DNA of 64,000 nucleotides from Pedobacter chitinilyticus (GCF_003313385.1 NZ_QMHN01000001.1:1228097-1292096); one strand, 5' to 3'; shown: positions 19,840-28,048, numbered from the stretch's first letter. Notes: generated by a model from the sequence alone, not told the origin. Translations and numbers: made by a program.

Positions 19840-20292
19840 TTAACAACCTCCAGCATTTGGTGCACAACAAGCCGACTGGGTAACTTTTAAAGTTGGCAAG
19901 GGTATGCCGCAACCATCCTGCGCTAAGCAAGCAGTGGTTTTGTTCTTTAACACAAAGGTTTTGCCATTAAAATCCAAATCGTATTTGCCAATGGTGCTGC
20001 TTTGGTATTCTACTTCTATTTCTACGTCTTCTATGCCCAGTTTTTCTTCGGATAGTTGGATGATGTGCAACAACTTGCCTGGCTTTAAACGATGTTCGTA
20101 GTCATCGGCATTCCACAACTGGAAGTTTACCGTTTTTTCGTGACGGATCACCCCGCCACAATCAATAAAGTTTTTGCTGATTTGCCCTACTTCGGTCACG
20201 TGAAAATGCTCGGGAACAAACGTTCCATCTGCTAATTGAAATTCAACATTACTAAGTGTTGGAAGAATGGCTTTAATTTGTGATAGTTTCAT
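19840..20292 (-). CDS. DUF6428-type protein of the ars operon
   Basis: 150 residues starting MKLSQIKAILPTLSNVEFQL. It resembles the DUF6428 family that accompanies arsenic genes in Bacteroidota; its biochemical role is unknown. The core is beta-rich and cytoplasmic, without a signal peptide. The C-terminal 30 residues are rich in Cys (ACLAQDGCG, then SACCAPNAGGC), which could bind arsenite or another soft metal; this is inference. It is the first gene behind an ArsR operator at 20324-20345 and lies 2 nt upstream of arsC. Confidence 0.8.
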   Translation of the reverse strand: MKLSQIKAILPTLSNVEFQLADGTFVPEHFHVTEVGQISKNFIDCGGVIRHEKTVNFQLWNADDYEHRLKPGKLLHIIQLSEEKLGIEDVEIEVEYQSSTIGKYDLDFNGKTFVLKNKTTACLAQDGCGIPLPTLKVTQSACCAPNAGGC

Positions 20293-20323
20293 ATGCTTAT
20301 ATTTTAAGTATTACTGTTTAAAC

Positions 20324-20345
20324 AACATCGTAATATTACGATGTT
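20324..20345. promoter_or_regulatory. ArsR operator 1, perfect 22-bp palindrome
   Basis: A perfect palindrome whose half is AACATCGTAAT, centred between 20334 and 20335. It lies 31 nt upstream of the DUF6428 gene and downstream of arsR, so it gives the DUF6428-arsC-ACR3 genes their own regulated promoter. A related site sits upstream of arsR. Confidence 0.8.
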
Positions 20346-20365
20346 AAAAGTCAAAAAAAGGGCCT

Positions 20366-20695
20366 TTAACAGCATTGTTTTACTTTTACATCTTGGTTAA
20401 ATAGTTCGTTAAACTTCATTTGAATTTGTTTCCAAACTTTTTCATCAATGCAATAGCAAACAGATTTACCCTCAACCGAACCTTGAATAATCCCAACATT
20501 TTTCAGTTCTTTTAGGTGTTGCGAAATGGTGGCCTGCGCCAATCCCAACTCCCCTACCAAATCATTACAAATGCATGCCTTTTGTTTAATGATATGTTGC
20601 AGGATGGCAATGCGAGCGGGATGCGCCAATACTTTAAACAGTAAGGCCAGTTCATTTTGCTCGTCGGTAAATATTTCTGCTTTGGTAAGTCCCAT
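20366..20695 (-). CDS. arsR: ArsR-family metalloregulator
   Basis: 109-residue winged-helix repressor. LFKVLAHPARIAILQHII, KQKACICNDLVGELGL and AQATISQHLKELKNVGII are the ArsR helices. The pair CIC (near residues 41-43) plus CYC (near 83-85) and a terminal CC give several thiols for As(III) binding. It opens the arsenic cluster, with palindromic operators on both sides (20705-20720 upstream, 20324-20345 downstream). Derepression by arsenite is known for the family. Confidence 0.95.
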   Translation of the reverse strand: MGLTKAEIFTDEQNELALLFKVLAHPARIAILQHIIKQKACICNDLVGELGLAQATISQHLKELKNVGIIQGSVEGKSVCYCIDEKVWKQIQMKFNELFNQDVKVKQCC

Positions 20696-20704
20696 TTTCT
20701 TTAC

Positions 20705-20720
20705 ATCGCAATATTACGAT
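20705..20720. promoter_or_regulatory. ArsR operator 2, upstream of arsR
   Basis: ATCGCAATATTACGAT differs from a perfect palindrome at one pair and matches the core of the site at 20324-20345 (ATCGTAATATTACGAT) except one base. It lies 10 nt before the arsR ATG, which fits autorepression. Confidence 0.75.
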
Positions 20721-20788
20721 AATAAATTCTAAAAAACCAAAAAGTTTTTTTGCCATTGGTCGAAAACCCTGTTACAACAATTTAAAAG

Positions 20789-21268
20789 CTAAACGATTTC
20801 ATGTAACATCCAAATGGAGCAAGAGTAGTGGCCAGTATTCCCCAATGGCCCTTGCAGCTTTTTAAAACCTAATTTCTCGTACGCAACCACGGCGGCGCTC
20901 AGTTCGGGCATGGTTTCTAAATAAATTTTCTGATAGCCTTCTGATTTTGCCAACTCCATACATTTGAGCATGAGCTTTTTGCCGATCCCCTTGCCACGGC
21001 TTGCGGCCGACATGTACATTTTCACCAGCTCAACGGTATCGCTTGGCAAACCCTCGCTTGGATAAATGCCCGCACCGCCTAAAATCTCGCCAGCCTCTTC
21101 GGCCACAAAGTACCCCGCTTTTTCTATTTGAAAGCTCTCAAACAATCGGTCGGTACTTTCGTCAAAATAAGCGGTTCCTGGAATGTTTAATCCAAATTCT
21201 TCTAAACTCGATCGAAGGATCTTGGCCATGGCCACGTTGTCTGCTGCAGTAATGGGTCTGATATTCAT
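20789..21268 (-). CDS. GNAT-family N-acetyltransferase
   Basis: 159 residues with GNAT structure: MNIRPITAADNVAMAKILR at the start, VELVKMYMSAASRGKGIGKK as the acetyl-CoA loop (RGKGIG near residue 92), and YLETMPELSAAVVAYEKLGF near the end. The substrate is unknown. It lies upstream of arsR on the same strand, 93 nt away, with the ArsR operator between them, so it is probably not part of the ars operon. Its own upstream region holds the 22-bp-period palindromes. Confidence 0.85.
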   Translation of the reverse strand: MNIRPITAADNVAMAKILRSSLEEFGLNIPGTAYFDESTDRLFESFQIEKAGYFVAEEAGEILGGAGIYPSEGLPSDTVELVKMYMSAASRGKGIGKKLMLKCMELAKSEGYQKIYLETMPELSAAVVAYEKLGFKKLQGPLGNTGHYSCSIWMLHEIV

Positions 21269-21390
21269 AACTTATGTGGTACAAATATCGCAATAAACAT
21301 AAGAAAAGGCGCATCGTTAAATGCACCTTTCCATCATCTATTTACTTAATTTATCACTATGGCTAAAGACCAAAAAATTCATATTGTAAA

Positions 21391-21472
21391 ATGACACACG
21401 TGTCATCAGGTAACGACACACGTGTCATCGGGCAACGGCACGCGTGTCATTTGGTGTTCACACGCGTGCCAT
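21391..21472. repeat. Four tandem palindromes at an exact 22-bp period
   Basis: Four copies of a core like GACAC-RC-GTGTCAT begin at 21393, 21415, 21437 and 21459, each exactly 22 bp apart. The first is a perfect inverted repeat, ATGACAC-AC-GTGTCAT; later ones vary at single bases (GGCAC, CACAC, GTGCC). The array ends 4 nt before the stop of the HU-like gene and lies upstream of the GNAT gene. The two-helical-turn period would place all sites on one DNA face. Confidence 0.85.
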
Positions 21473-21475
21473 TTT

Positions 21476-21868
21476 TTAAAGCCAATCTGCCTTTTTAAAA
21501 GTTGCCGCTTTTAGGGCGTCAATAATCCTTTTTCCTGGGCGATAATTCACATAGGCTTCTTTAATAAAACTGCTGTTAAACTCGTCCTTCGTTGCGGCTC
21601 CATTACTACTCAGTCCTGGGTAAAAGCTACCCAATTTATCCATTCGAATTATTCTACCATTATTCAAATTTTCTTGGATCACATTTTCCAAGGCAATGAT
21701 CACGCCTCGAATGTCGGCTTCAGAGAGCGCCGAAAATTTTTCAATTTGTTTCGCTAAATCGTCTACACTGAGCTCTCCGTCGGGTGCAACGTTAGCATAC
21801 CACTTTTTGGTGCCCCCGCCTACTACGCCAGGTTGACCTTTTTCAATTAAGTTATACTTAATAGCCAT
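21476..21868 (-). CDS. HU-family DNA-binding protein (HU-HIG type)
   Basis: From the ATG at 21868 the 130-residue protein begins MAIKYNLIEKGQPGVVGGG, the conserved start of Bacteroidota HU-HIG proteins; a longer frame upstream lacks support. VDDLAKQIEKFSALSEADIR, NGRIIRMDKLGSFYP and VNYRPGKRIIDAL follow the HU fold (strand-loop arms and C-terminal helix). It probably compacts or bends DNA. A striking array of four palindromes lies directly after its stop. Whether it recognises them is untested. Confidence 0.85.
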   Translation of the reverse strand: MAIKYNLIEKGQPGVVGGGTKKWYANVAPDGELSVDDLAKQIEKFSALSEADIRGVIIALENVIQENLNNGRIIRMDKLGSFYPGLSSNGAATKDEFNSSFIKEAYVNYRPGKRIIDALKAATFKKADWL

Positions 21869-22177
21869 TTTTAATAGGATTAATGTTTTTTGTCTTTCTA
21901 GAGGATGGAAGATGTTATAAAGCTCATCTTGCTTGCAATAGACGTATCGGCAGATAGTAGGGCAAACATGCAAAATTTTTCGATACATCGTATCTCTTCT
22001 TAGAAGATTTTTTTACTTTTTTTAGTGAAGATAAGGCTTTAAACATTTAAGTTTTAAGCACTTTAGGCTTTGGCTATTATCACCAATTACACTTTAAGGC
22101 AAGGAAAATATTTTACTATATTTATTTTATATCTAAATAAAATTATACCTAAAAAATTCTTCTATAACATTCAACCC
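21869..22177. other. Intergenic region between divergent HU-HIG and XRE genes
   Basis: AT-rich, divergent promoter space. Long frames here are extensions of the flanking genes upstream of their likely starts. No RNA gene or clear repeat was seen. Confidence 0.4.
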
Positions 22178-22390
22178 ATGAAAAAAATAATCTACAACAG
22201 GATCAAATCCGTATTAGCCGAAAATGGCAAAAGCATTAATGAATTAGCTATCTTTCTGAAGTTGAAAGATACAACCATTTCTAATTGGTGTGAAAATAAA
22301 AGTCAGCCTTCCCTTCAAAATCTTGATAAAATTGCCTTTTTTCTTCAGATTGATATCAGGGAATTATTAGTACAAACAAAGTGGGACTGA
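22178..22390 (+). CDS. Small XRE-type helix-turn-helix regulator
   Basis: The ATG at 22178 gives a 70-residue protein that is essentially one Cro/CI-type HTH: KSVLAENGKSINELAIFLKL, then KDTTISNWCENKSQPSLQNL and DKIAFFLQIDIRELL. It resembles the short stand-alone XRE regulators of Bacteroidota that bind DNA as dimers. The upstream 36 codons of the frame are unlikely to be translated. A structured 67-nt repeat begins 20 nt after its stop. The target is unknown. Confidence 0.85.
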   Translation: MKKIIYNRIKSVLAENGKSINELAIFLKLKDTTISNWCENKSQPSLQNLDKIAFFLQIDIRELLVQTKWD

Positions 22391-22409
22391 TTGACCCTTT
22401 CTCGTGGTT

Positions 22410-22476
22410 GGTGTTATTGCTACACCACAATTTACCTATTAATAATGATTAGTGACAATACCAACCAGAGGTTAAA
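22410..22476 (+). repeat. 67-nt structured repeat, copy 1
   Basis: Aligns without gaps to 25809-25875 (44 of 67 identical, differences mostly transitions). Both fold with positions 1-13 pairing to 41-53. Here the stem is GGTGTTATTGCTA with TAGTGACAATACC. Pairs 11-43 (C-G here, T-A there) and 12-42 (T-A here, C-G there) change together. It lies 20 nt after the XRE stop and before the cspA promoter. Confidence 0.6.
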
Positions 22477-22560
22477 ATTATTCTTCTGCCCTTTAAACCA
22501 TAATTATTACACATTACAGTCACTTATCTTAAAGAAAACTGGAAATCAATAAATTATATT

Positions 22561-22568
22561 TATGTTTG
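22561..22568 (+). promoter_or_regulatory. Predicted -7 element of the cold shock gene
   Basis: TATGTTTG matches TAnnTTTG exactly and ends 20 nt before the ATG. The -33 element is not clear. Confidence 0.45.
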
Positions 22569-22588
22569 TAGCCTAATAAAAAAATACA

Positions 22589-22780
22589 ATGCAACAAGGA
22601 ACAGTAAAATTTTTCAATGAGTCAAAAGGTTTTGGCTTCATTGTACCTTCTAATGGCGATGCCGAAATTTTTGTACACATCTCAGGTCTAGTTGATCAAA
22701 TTCGTGAAAACGACACGGTTAACTATGAAGTTGAGCAAGGAAAAAAAGGTTTAAATGCCGTTAACGTAACTATCGCTTAA
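22589..22780 (+). CDS. Cold shock protein (CspA family)
   Basis: 63-residue single cold-shock domain: MQQGTVKFFNESKGFGFIVP carries RNP1 (KGFGFI), and EIFVHISGL is RNP2. These proteins bind single-stranded RNA and melt secondary structure. It has its own predicted promoter and a strong terminator, so it is monocistronic. It lies between two direct copies of the structured repeat (22410 and 22857). Confidence 0.96.
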   Translation: MQQGTVKFFNESKGFGFIVPSNGDAEIFVHISGLVDQIRENDTVNYEVEQGKKGLNAVNVTIA

Positions 22781-22802
22781 GACAATTCTTCTTATAGTTA
22801 GG

Positions 22803-22833
22803 AACATCCGCTTTTTTGCGGATGTTTTTTTTT
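22803..22833 (+). terminator. Rho-independent terminator of the cold shock gene
   Basis: ACATCCGC and GCGGATGT form perfect arms around TTTTTT and are followed by nine T. Confidence 0.9.
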
Positions 22834-22856
22834 GCCTTAGGTTTTTACTTTAGGTT

Positions 22857-22915
22857 TGTGTTGTCACCATACCACCATTGACCTATCAGCAATAATTACA
22901 ACAATATAGAGAAGA
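22857..22915 (+). repeat. 67-nt structured repeat, degenerate copy 2
   Basis: It shares the core GACCTATCAGCAAT with copy 3 at 25809-25875 and keeps a shorter stem (GTTGT with ACAAC), shifted as if a few bases of the right arm were lost. Confidence 0.45.
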
Positions 22916-22961
22916 TAAGATTGGTAATAATCCCAAGCAAGTAATGACACCTAGGACATCG

Positions 22962-24242
22962 CTATTTGGCCATGAGGATAATTTCGCGTGTTTGCAACCT
23001 TTCAGAAAGCCATTTTCTTAACTTGGTAGTATCGGTTTTTGCTCCACTACCGTAAAGAAAAAGAAAACTTAGTTTTGCACTGTCGGTAGCTGGATACTTT
23101 TCTACCTTTCCCAAAGTAATGTCCCTTAATTCTGGAAACAAGATATTCATCTCCCTTACCAAACTAGGATCGTTAACCTTATACCGATCAAGTTCCTGTC
23201 TGAGGCTATTAATGGTCAGGTCTTTTTCAGAGATGGAAGTATTTCGCTTATTGACCTCATTGAGTATCTCCGACTTCAGGTCGGTATCATCCTGTCTAAT
23301 TTGCAGCGAAGCATTTACGCCACGTTCATTAAGCAACTTGTTATAGTCTTTAATCTCTTTGCCGCTGAGCTTCCTGTTCAAGAAAGCTAATTCAATCGCT
23401 TTTGGACGGGCATGGTAGTTGATTTTTTTATAAATGACTGTGTAGCCGCGGCTGGTAAATTCGGTACCAATAAATTCTTCAACCGTTTTAATAAATTTCT
23501 TTTCGTTCCAAAGGGTATAAGCCAAATAACAGCTGGGAATAATCATCACCATAATGAGGCTAGTAATGCCATAACGTATACGCTTGCGGTATTTGTCATC
23601 TACTAACGCCGACGGATATTTTAGGTACTTTACCAGCAGAAAAGTAGCGATACAGATAAAGAAACAGTTGATGGTGTACAAGTAAAACGCACCAAAAAAA
23701 TAGGTAAAATTAAAGGTGGCCAAACCATATCCTGCGGTACATAATGGTGGCATTAGTGCGGTGGCAATGGCCACTCCTGGAATGGGATTTCCTTTTTCTA
23801 CCCGCGTGATGGCAATAACCCCTACCAGTCCGCCAAAAAAGGCGATCAGTACGTCGTAAATATTGGGAGAAGTTCTAGCCAAAAGTTCAGACTGTACATC
23901 TTTAAAGGGGCTGATGTAGAAATAAATACAGGAAACCACCAGACTAACCACCGTGGCAATCAATAGGTTTTTTATCGACTTTTTCAATAAACCAAAATCA
24001 TAAGTACCTAGGGCGAAACCCGCACCCACAATGGGTCCCATTAACGGGGAAATTAACATTGCACCAATGATTACAGCGGTTGAGTTAACATTCAATCCTA
24101 CCGAGGCAATTAGGATGGCACAGGCCAATATCCACAGATTGGAACCTCTAAAGGAAGTATTTGAAGTCACATTGTCTAATACCTTATTCTTGTCTTCTTC
24201 TCCACTGTGGAGGTCGATAAAATTAAATATCGGATTGCCCAT
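22962..24242 (-). CDS. DUF389 membrane protein
   Basis: 426 residues. The N-terminal half has about five to six membrane segments with the DUF389 signatures ASVGLNVNSTAVIIGAMLIS, PLMGPIVGAGFALG and NPIPGVAIATALMPPLCTAG. The C-terminal half is soluble, with a helical part (EILNEVNKRNTSISEKDL) and a BON- or OB-like end. The function of DUF389 is unknown. Its start lies 5 nt after the nhaA stop, so the two are cotranscribed. A link to ion homeostasis is an inference from this pairing. Confidence 0.9.
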   Translation of the reverse strand: MGNPIFNFIDLHSGEEDKNKVLDNVTSNTSFRGSNLWILACAILIASVGLNVNSTAVIIGAMLISPLMGPIVGAGFALGTYDFGLLKKSIKNLLIATVVSLVVSCIYFYISPFKDVQSELLARTSPNIYDVLIAFFGGLVGVIAITRVEKGNPIPGVAIATALMPPLCTAGYGLATFNFTYFFGAFYLYTINCFFICIATFLLVKYLKYPSALVDDKYRKRIRYGITSLIMVMIIPSCYLAYTLWNEKKFIKTVEEFIGTEFTSRGYTVIYKKINYHARPKAIELAFLNRKLSGKEIKDYNKLLNERGVNASLQIRQDDTDLKSEILNEVNKRNTSISEKDLTINSLRQELDRYKVNDPSLVREMNILFPELRDITLGKVEKYPATDSAKLSFLFLYGSGAKTDTTKLRKWLSERLQTREIILMAK

Positions 24243-24247
24243 AGTAT

Positions 24248-25579
24248 TTATCTTTTTTTGGTAGATGGTCTTTTAAGTATGGCATAACCTGCTATGCCGC
24301 CAATGAGCGAAGCCGCAAAAATACCGATTTTGGCTTGGGTAATATGTTCCTGATGGCTAAAGGCCAACGAAGTAATAAACAGGGACATGGTAAAGCCAAT
24401 GGCAGCCAACATGCCAAGTCCAATCAGGTTACGAATGTTCATACCTCTTGGAAATGGAGCTACGCCCAGTTTTACAAAAAGCAGGGTAAAACCTACCACG
24501 CCAATTACCTTGCCCAGCAGCAGCCCCATGGCCACGCCAATGGCTACATTGGAGCTGAACAGGCTATCGAGATCAATGGAAAGCGATACGCCAGCATTGG
24601 CCAATGCAAAAATTGGAATGATAAAAAAGCTAATCATGGGATGCATGGCATGCTCTAAACGTTGCAGTGGTGGAGTGGCCGCAATTGTAGTAGTGTTGAT
24701 TTGCTCCAGTACATGAAGCTGCTCATTGGTGAGTGTAGGTGTATTTTCCGTTGGATCCAAATTGCGGAAACGATCGAGGTAACGCTGGATTTTTTCAATA
24801 AACGATTTTTCATTGATCCTAACATCTGCTGGAATGGTAAAGGCTGCCAGTACCGCCGCAATGGTTGCATGTACACCCGATAACAAAAAGGTAGTCCAAA
24901 CACCACCGATGCCCAATACAGCATAAAAGAAGATACTCCTCACCCCCAACTTGTTGCCAATATACATGAGCACGAGTACCATTCCGCCAATGAACAAGTG
25001 TACTGTAGATATATCTGAGGTGTAAAAGAAAGCAATTACCAGTACCGCACCAAGGTCGTCTACAATGGCCAAGGCAGTAAGGAACACTTTTAGTGATAGC
25101 GGTATCCGATCACCTAAAAGGTACAGCACCCCCAAAGCAAAAGCAATATCGGTAGCCATAGGGATGCCCCATCCACTGTGGGCCTCTCCGCTAGGATTGA
25201 AAAGTAAGTAAATGGCTGCAGGTACAGCCATCCCGCCTAAGGCAGCAGCAATAGGCAGCATAGCCTTTCTTGGATTAGCAAGCTCTCCGCCAACAATTTC
25301 CCGTTTCAGTTCCAATCCCACCACAAAAAAGAAAATGGCCATCAGTCCGTCGTTAATCCAATGGTGCAAATTGAAATCAAAATACGATTTCCCATTCCAT
25401 TGGAAACCAAAACTGTTCTCCAGAAAATGATGATAGCTATCTGCCCAGGCCGAATTGGCAAGGATGAGGGCCAAGACCACGCTGATACCCAATACGATGC
25501 CACCAGATTTCTCTTGGGCGATAAAACTTTGTATAGGTTTCGAAATTCTTTCGATGGGGCTTTGTTTGATGGTCTGCAT
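24248..25579 (-). CDS. nhaA: Na+/H+ antiporter NhaA
   Basis: 443-residue inner-membrane antiporter that exports Na+ or Li+ for H+. Family motifs: GLMAIFFFVVGLELKREIVG near residue 72, GWGIPMATDIAFALGVLYLL near 136 and LTALAIVDDLGAVLVIAFFY near 166 with the ion-binding Asp-Asp. IPIFALANAGVSL is near 322. The loop of about 60 residues before helix 9 is longer than in E. coli. It is the first gene of an nhaA-DUF389 pair. Confidence 0.97.
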   Translation of the reverse strand: MQTIKQSPIERISKPIQSFIAQEKSGGIVLGISVVLALILANSAWADSYHHFLENSFGFQWNGKSYFDFNLHHWINDGLMAIFFFVVGLELKREIVGGELANPRKAMLPIAAALGGMAVPAAIYLLFNPSGEAHSGWGIPMATDIAFALGVLYLLGDRIPLSLKVFLTALAIVDDLGAVLVIAFFYTSDISTVHLFIGGMVLVLMYIGNKLGVRSIFFYAVLGIGGVWTTFLLSGVHATIAAVLAAFTIPADVRINEKSFIEKIQRYLDRFRNLDPTENTPTLTNEQLHVLEQINTTTIAATPPLQRLEHAMHPMISFFIIPIFALANAGVSLSIDLDSLFSSNVAIGVAMGLLLGKVIGVVGFTLLFVKLGVAPFPRGMNIRNLIGLGMLAAIGFTMSLFITSLAFSHQEHITQAKIGIFAASLIGGIAGYAILKRPSTKKR

Positions 25580-26007
25580 GAATATTTAGTATGTTATAAA
25601 GTAAGACATTAAAAATAGGGAATATCAAAAGTAGCAAATTTAGACGTATTGTGGATTAGTTTATGCCAGCTTTAGGTCTTATAAAGCTTTATATTTAGCG
25701 TAAGTATTTGTGCAACTGTACTTGTACCTTTGCAGGAGTTAGAAGCGCTTATTCGGAGAGAATAGGTTCCCAAAAGTTTAACTTTCGGTCACTTTTTTAC
25801 TCATCCTCGGTATTATCATCATATCAAGACTAACCTATCAGCAATGGTTGATGATAACATCAAACAAAAGTTAAATGTTTAAAGATATAAAAGCAGTTAA
25901 ATTTTATCTTTAATTTAGCATACTATCCCTTTGTAAAACCATCATTTCAGCAGGTAGCTGAGATAAAAAACCTACAAATCACTCCACTAAACAAGAAAGC
26001 TCAGCAC
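25580..26007. other. 428-bp divergent intergenic region with a structured repeat
   Basis: Between nhaA (minus) and the DUF5694 gene (plus). TACCTTTG at 25725-25732 matches the Bacteroidota -7 element and would start a plus-strand RNA about 270 nt before the ATG. That RNA would include structured repeat copy 3 (25809-25875). No protein-like frame was found. Confidence 0.5.
25809..25875 (+). repeat. 67-nt structured repeat, copy 3
   Basis: The stem is GGTATTATCATCA with TGATGATAACATC (12 of 13 pairs). The loop contains AACCTATCAGCAATGGT, shared with copy 2. It lies about 130 nt before the DUF5694 gene and possibly inside its leader. Confidence 0.6.
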
Positions 26008-27060
26008 ATGAAGTATCTCTTTTTTTTATTTTTTCTCTTCTCTATCCACGCCAAAGCACAAGATGTTGAAGTTTTACTGATCGGTGTTTCCCATGATTAT
26101 AGTAAATATCCCACACAGGATTTTTCTAGCATCCATCAAAAAATCAAAAAGTTTAAGCCCGATGCCTTTTTTGGTGAGTTTTTGAGTAAGGAAGACGAGC
26201 GACTGGTAATGGATTATTGGTGTAAACAGCCCAATAATCATCGGCTAAAAATACTGAGAGGCAACAGAGCCATCAAAGAGGAATTACTACCGCATACGAT
26301 TGACAGCTTAAAACAGCTATCCCTGCGGAAACCCAATGATTATTGGATAAAAGCAGCGCTGGCCCATGGCTATTACCTTGATCAGGATGTAGCCAATGGC
26401 CATTATCAATTTTGGCAAGTTTACCATTCCCTACAGCAACAACCCAATGCAGAGCTTGAAAGTTACGTGGACAAATTGCTTAGCCCTCGGTTAGATACCA
26501 CTGGACGAAGCATGAGAAGGCTGAAAACTTCGGAATATGCCTATATCGCCTTCCCGATGATGAGGGAGTTAGGCATGAAGGAATTACTTCCTATGGATAA
26601 CCAAGAATACGACTTGAATTGGCAAGCCTCGTGGACAGCATTCGACGCTGCTTTCACTTTGTTCAGAAAAGACCTCAACGATTCGCTTAAACAGCAGTTA
26701 AAATCAGCTTTAACCTCGATTAACAATGGCTACAAGCGATATGATCAAATCGAAATGTCTTCCAATAAAGTCACGGAATGGTTAAACACTGATGAAGCCT
26801 CTGGCATTTCGGCCTCGGGAGATTTCTACTTACCTGTGATGTATGACATGAAAGGCTTTCCTAAAGAAGAAATGCTGTCGAAAATACATTGGTGGATCAT
26901 GAGAAATGAGGGCATGTGCCGTAATGTGGTAAACAGAGCGAAAAAGGCAGGCGCTAAAAGAGTAGTGGTTTTGGCGGGCGCCAATCACAGAAAATACATG
27001 CAAGACATTTTCAAGACCATGCCCCATGTCAAAGTGAAAAACATTAATGAGGTTAACTAA
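26008..27060 (+). CDS. Exported DUF5694 (TraB/TIKI-like) protein
   Basis: 350 residues starting with a signal peptide (MKYLFFLFFLFSIHAKAQ). The mature part opens VEVLLIGVSHDY, has KPDAFFGEFLS (the conserved acidic position) and ends VVVLAGANHRKYMQDIF, the GxNH-type motif. Together these are the features of DUF5694, related to TraB/TIKI-like metallopeptidase folds (GxxH near the start, GxxH near the end). Function unknown. It sits behind a long leader that may include the structured repeat. Confidence 0.75.
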   Translation: MKYLFFLFFLFSIHAKAQDVEVLLIGVSHDYSKYPTQDFSSIHQKIKKFKPDAFFGEFLSKEDERLVMDYWCKQPNNHRLKILRGNRAIKEELLPHTIDSLKQLSLRKPNDYWIKAALAHGYYLDQDVANGHYQFWQVYHSLQQQPNAELESYVDKLLSPRLDTTGRSMRRLKTSEYAYIAFPMMRELGMKELLPMDNQEYDLNWQASWTAFDAAFTLFRKDLNDSLKQQLKSALTSINNGYKRYDQIEMSSNKVTEWLNTDEASGISASGDFYLPVMYDMKGFPKEEMLSKIHWWIMRNEGMCRNVVNRAKKAGAKRVVVLAGANHRKYMQDIFKTMPHVKVKNINEVN

Positions 27061-27233
27061 ATGGCAACTACGCTGAAGGGATAAAAAGGTTAACATCAAA
27101 AGTGTAATGCGCTGTAAGCTGAACCACCAAATCCCTCCTTCTGGCGCAAGCATTGTCGGAGCAGTGCTTGTGCTTTAACTATTTCATCTAAATGCTTCTC
27201 GATCTAAGGATTTAACTGAGGATACACTATCTC

Positions 27234-27893
27234 TTAGCTTAACCCATATTTCTCAATGATGGGCTGGCTCTTTTCTGGATAGTAGGTCAATCCAAATCTT
27301 TTATCTAATTCGGCCACACGTTTTGCAATTCCAGGTTCTTCAAAAGATATTTTCCGTTCAATAACTTCAGGAATGATTTGATGATATATTTCCTCTAAAT
27401 AATCTTCAAAATTTTGATTGAAATACATATCAATCAATCGTAAATTCTTATCGCCAGCATTCCATACCACATGAACAATTCCTCTAGGCCTTAAATGCCA
27501 GCTTCCAGCAGAAACCTCCACCACTTCATCGCCCATTAAAACCGAAGCAGTTCCTTCTAATACGTACATCAGTTCATCCAAGTGATCGTGCTTATGAGGA
27601 GCCCCAGCAATCTTTTTAGGTGCCAATACGGCCTCTACACAAGAAAACTGGGTATTGGTTTGAGCACTGCGAATTAATGTACGCATGTTGCTGCCCAAAG
27701 GCCCAACTTCAAGTACCGTTTTTGGAGGGATTAAAAAAGGCATTGGAGCTTTATTTGTTACAGTCTCAACCTCTTGTTTCTTTTCGGTATCACTGCAAGA
27801 AGTTAGAGGAAGAACACACAAGGCGGCTGCGAATAAACCTATTTTTTGCAAGGCCTCACGTCGGGATGTTTCATTTACCTGCATCATTTGCAT
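27234..27893 (-). CDS. Exported cupin-domain protein, probable lipoprotein
   Basis: 219 residues. The N-terminus has SRREALQKIGLFAAALCVLP, a Tat-like SRRxxL start, and a lipobox LTSC at residues 30-33. The cupin barrel shows KIAGAPHKHDHLDELMYVLE (metal-ligand pattern HxH...E) and RPRGIVHVVWNAG (second His). Cupins of this form include dioxygenases and sugar isomerases; no substrate can be named. It is the last chromosomal gene before the left end of the tRNA-Lys island. Confidence 0.8.
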   Translation of the reverse strand: MQMMQVNETSRREALQKIGLFAAALCVLPLTSCSDTEKKQEVETVTNKAPMPFLIPPKTVLEVGPLGSNMRTLIRSAQTNTQFSCVEAVLAPKKIAGAPHKHDHLDELMYVLEGTASVLMGDEVVEVSAGSWHLRPRGIVHVVWNAGDKNLRLIDMYFNQNFEDYLEEIYHQIIPEVIERKISFEEPGIAKRVAELDKRFGLTYYPEKSQPIIEKYGLS

Positions 27894-28001
27894 TTTAGCG
27901 TTTGTTAATGAAATTATTCAGTATGATGTTTTTTTGTAGGCGAACGTTGTAAGAAATATATAGTATTAAAGATAAGGAATACCCAATAGCTTATGAAACA
28001 A

Positions 28002-28048
28002 AAAAGCCTCAACTTTCGTTGAGGCTTTGTCTGTGATCCCGCTGGGAT
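28002..28048. mobile_element. attL of the tRNA-Lys island (47-bp direct repeat)
   Basis: Identical over 47 bp to 34467-34513. It consists of the tRNA-Lys terminator hairpin (GCCTCAAC-TTTC-GTTGAGGC), a spacer and the last 15 nt of the tRNA gene, then stops abruptly. No complete tRNA is here, so this is the displaced attachment copy. Confidence 0.9.

Noticed and set aside
19838..19930. N-terminal extension of arsC
   Set aside because: It would lie inside the preceding DUF6428 gene; the ATG at 19837 follows that stop by 2 nt.
21391..21472. Possible CRISPR array
   Set aside because: The units are tandem palindromes every 22 bp with no room for spacers, and no cas gene is near.
24335..24924. Several 70-110 codon frames inside nhaA
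   Set aside because: They overlap each other and a clear nhaA coding frame; shadow frames.
28002..28048. Possible second tRNA-Lys gene
   Set aside because: Only the last 15 nt of the tRNA are present; no anticodon or acceptor 5' half. It is an attachment repeat.
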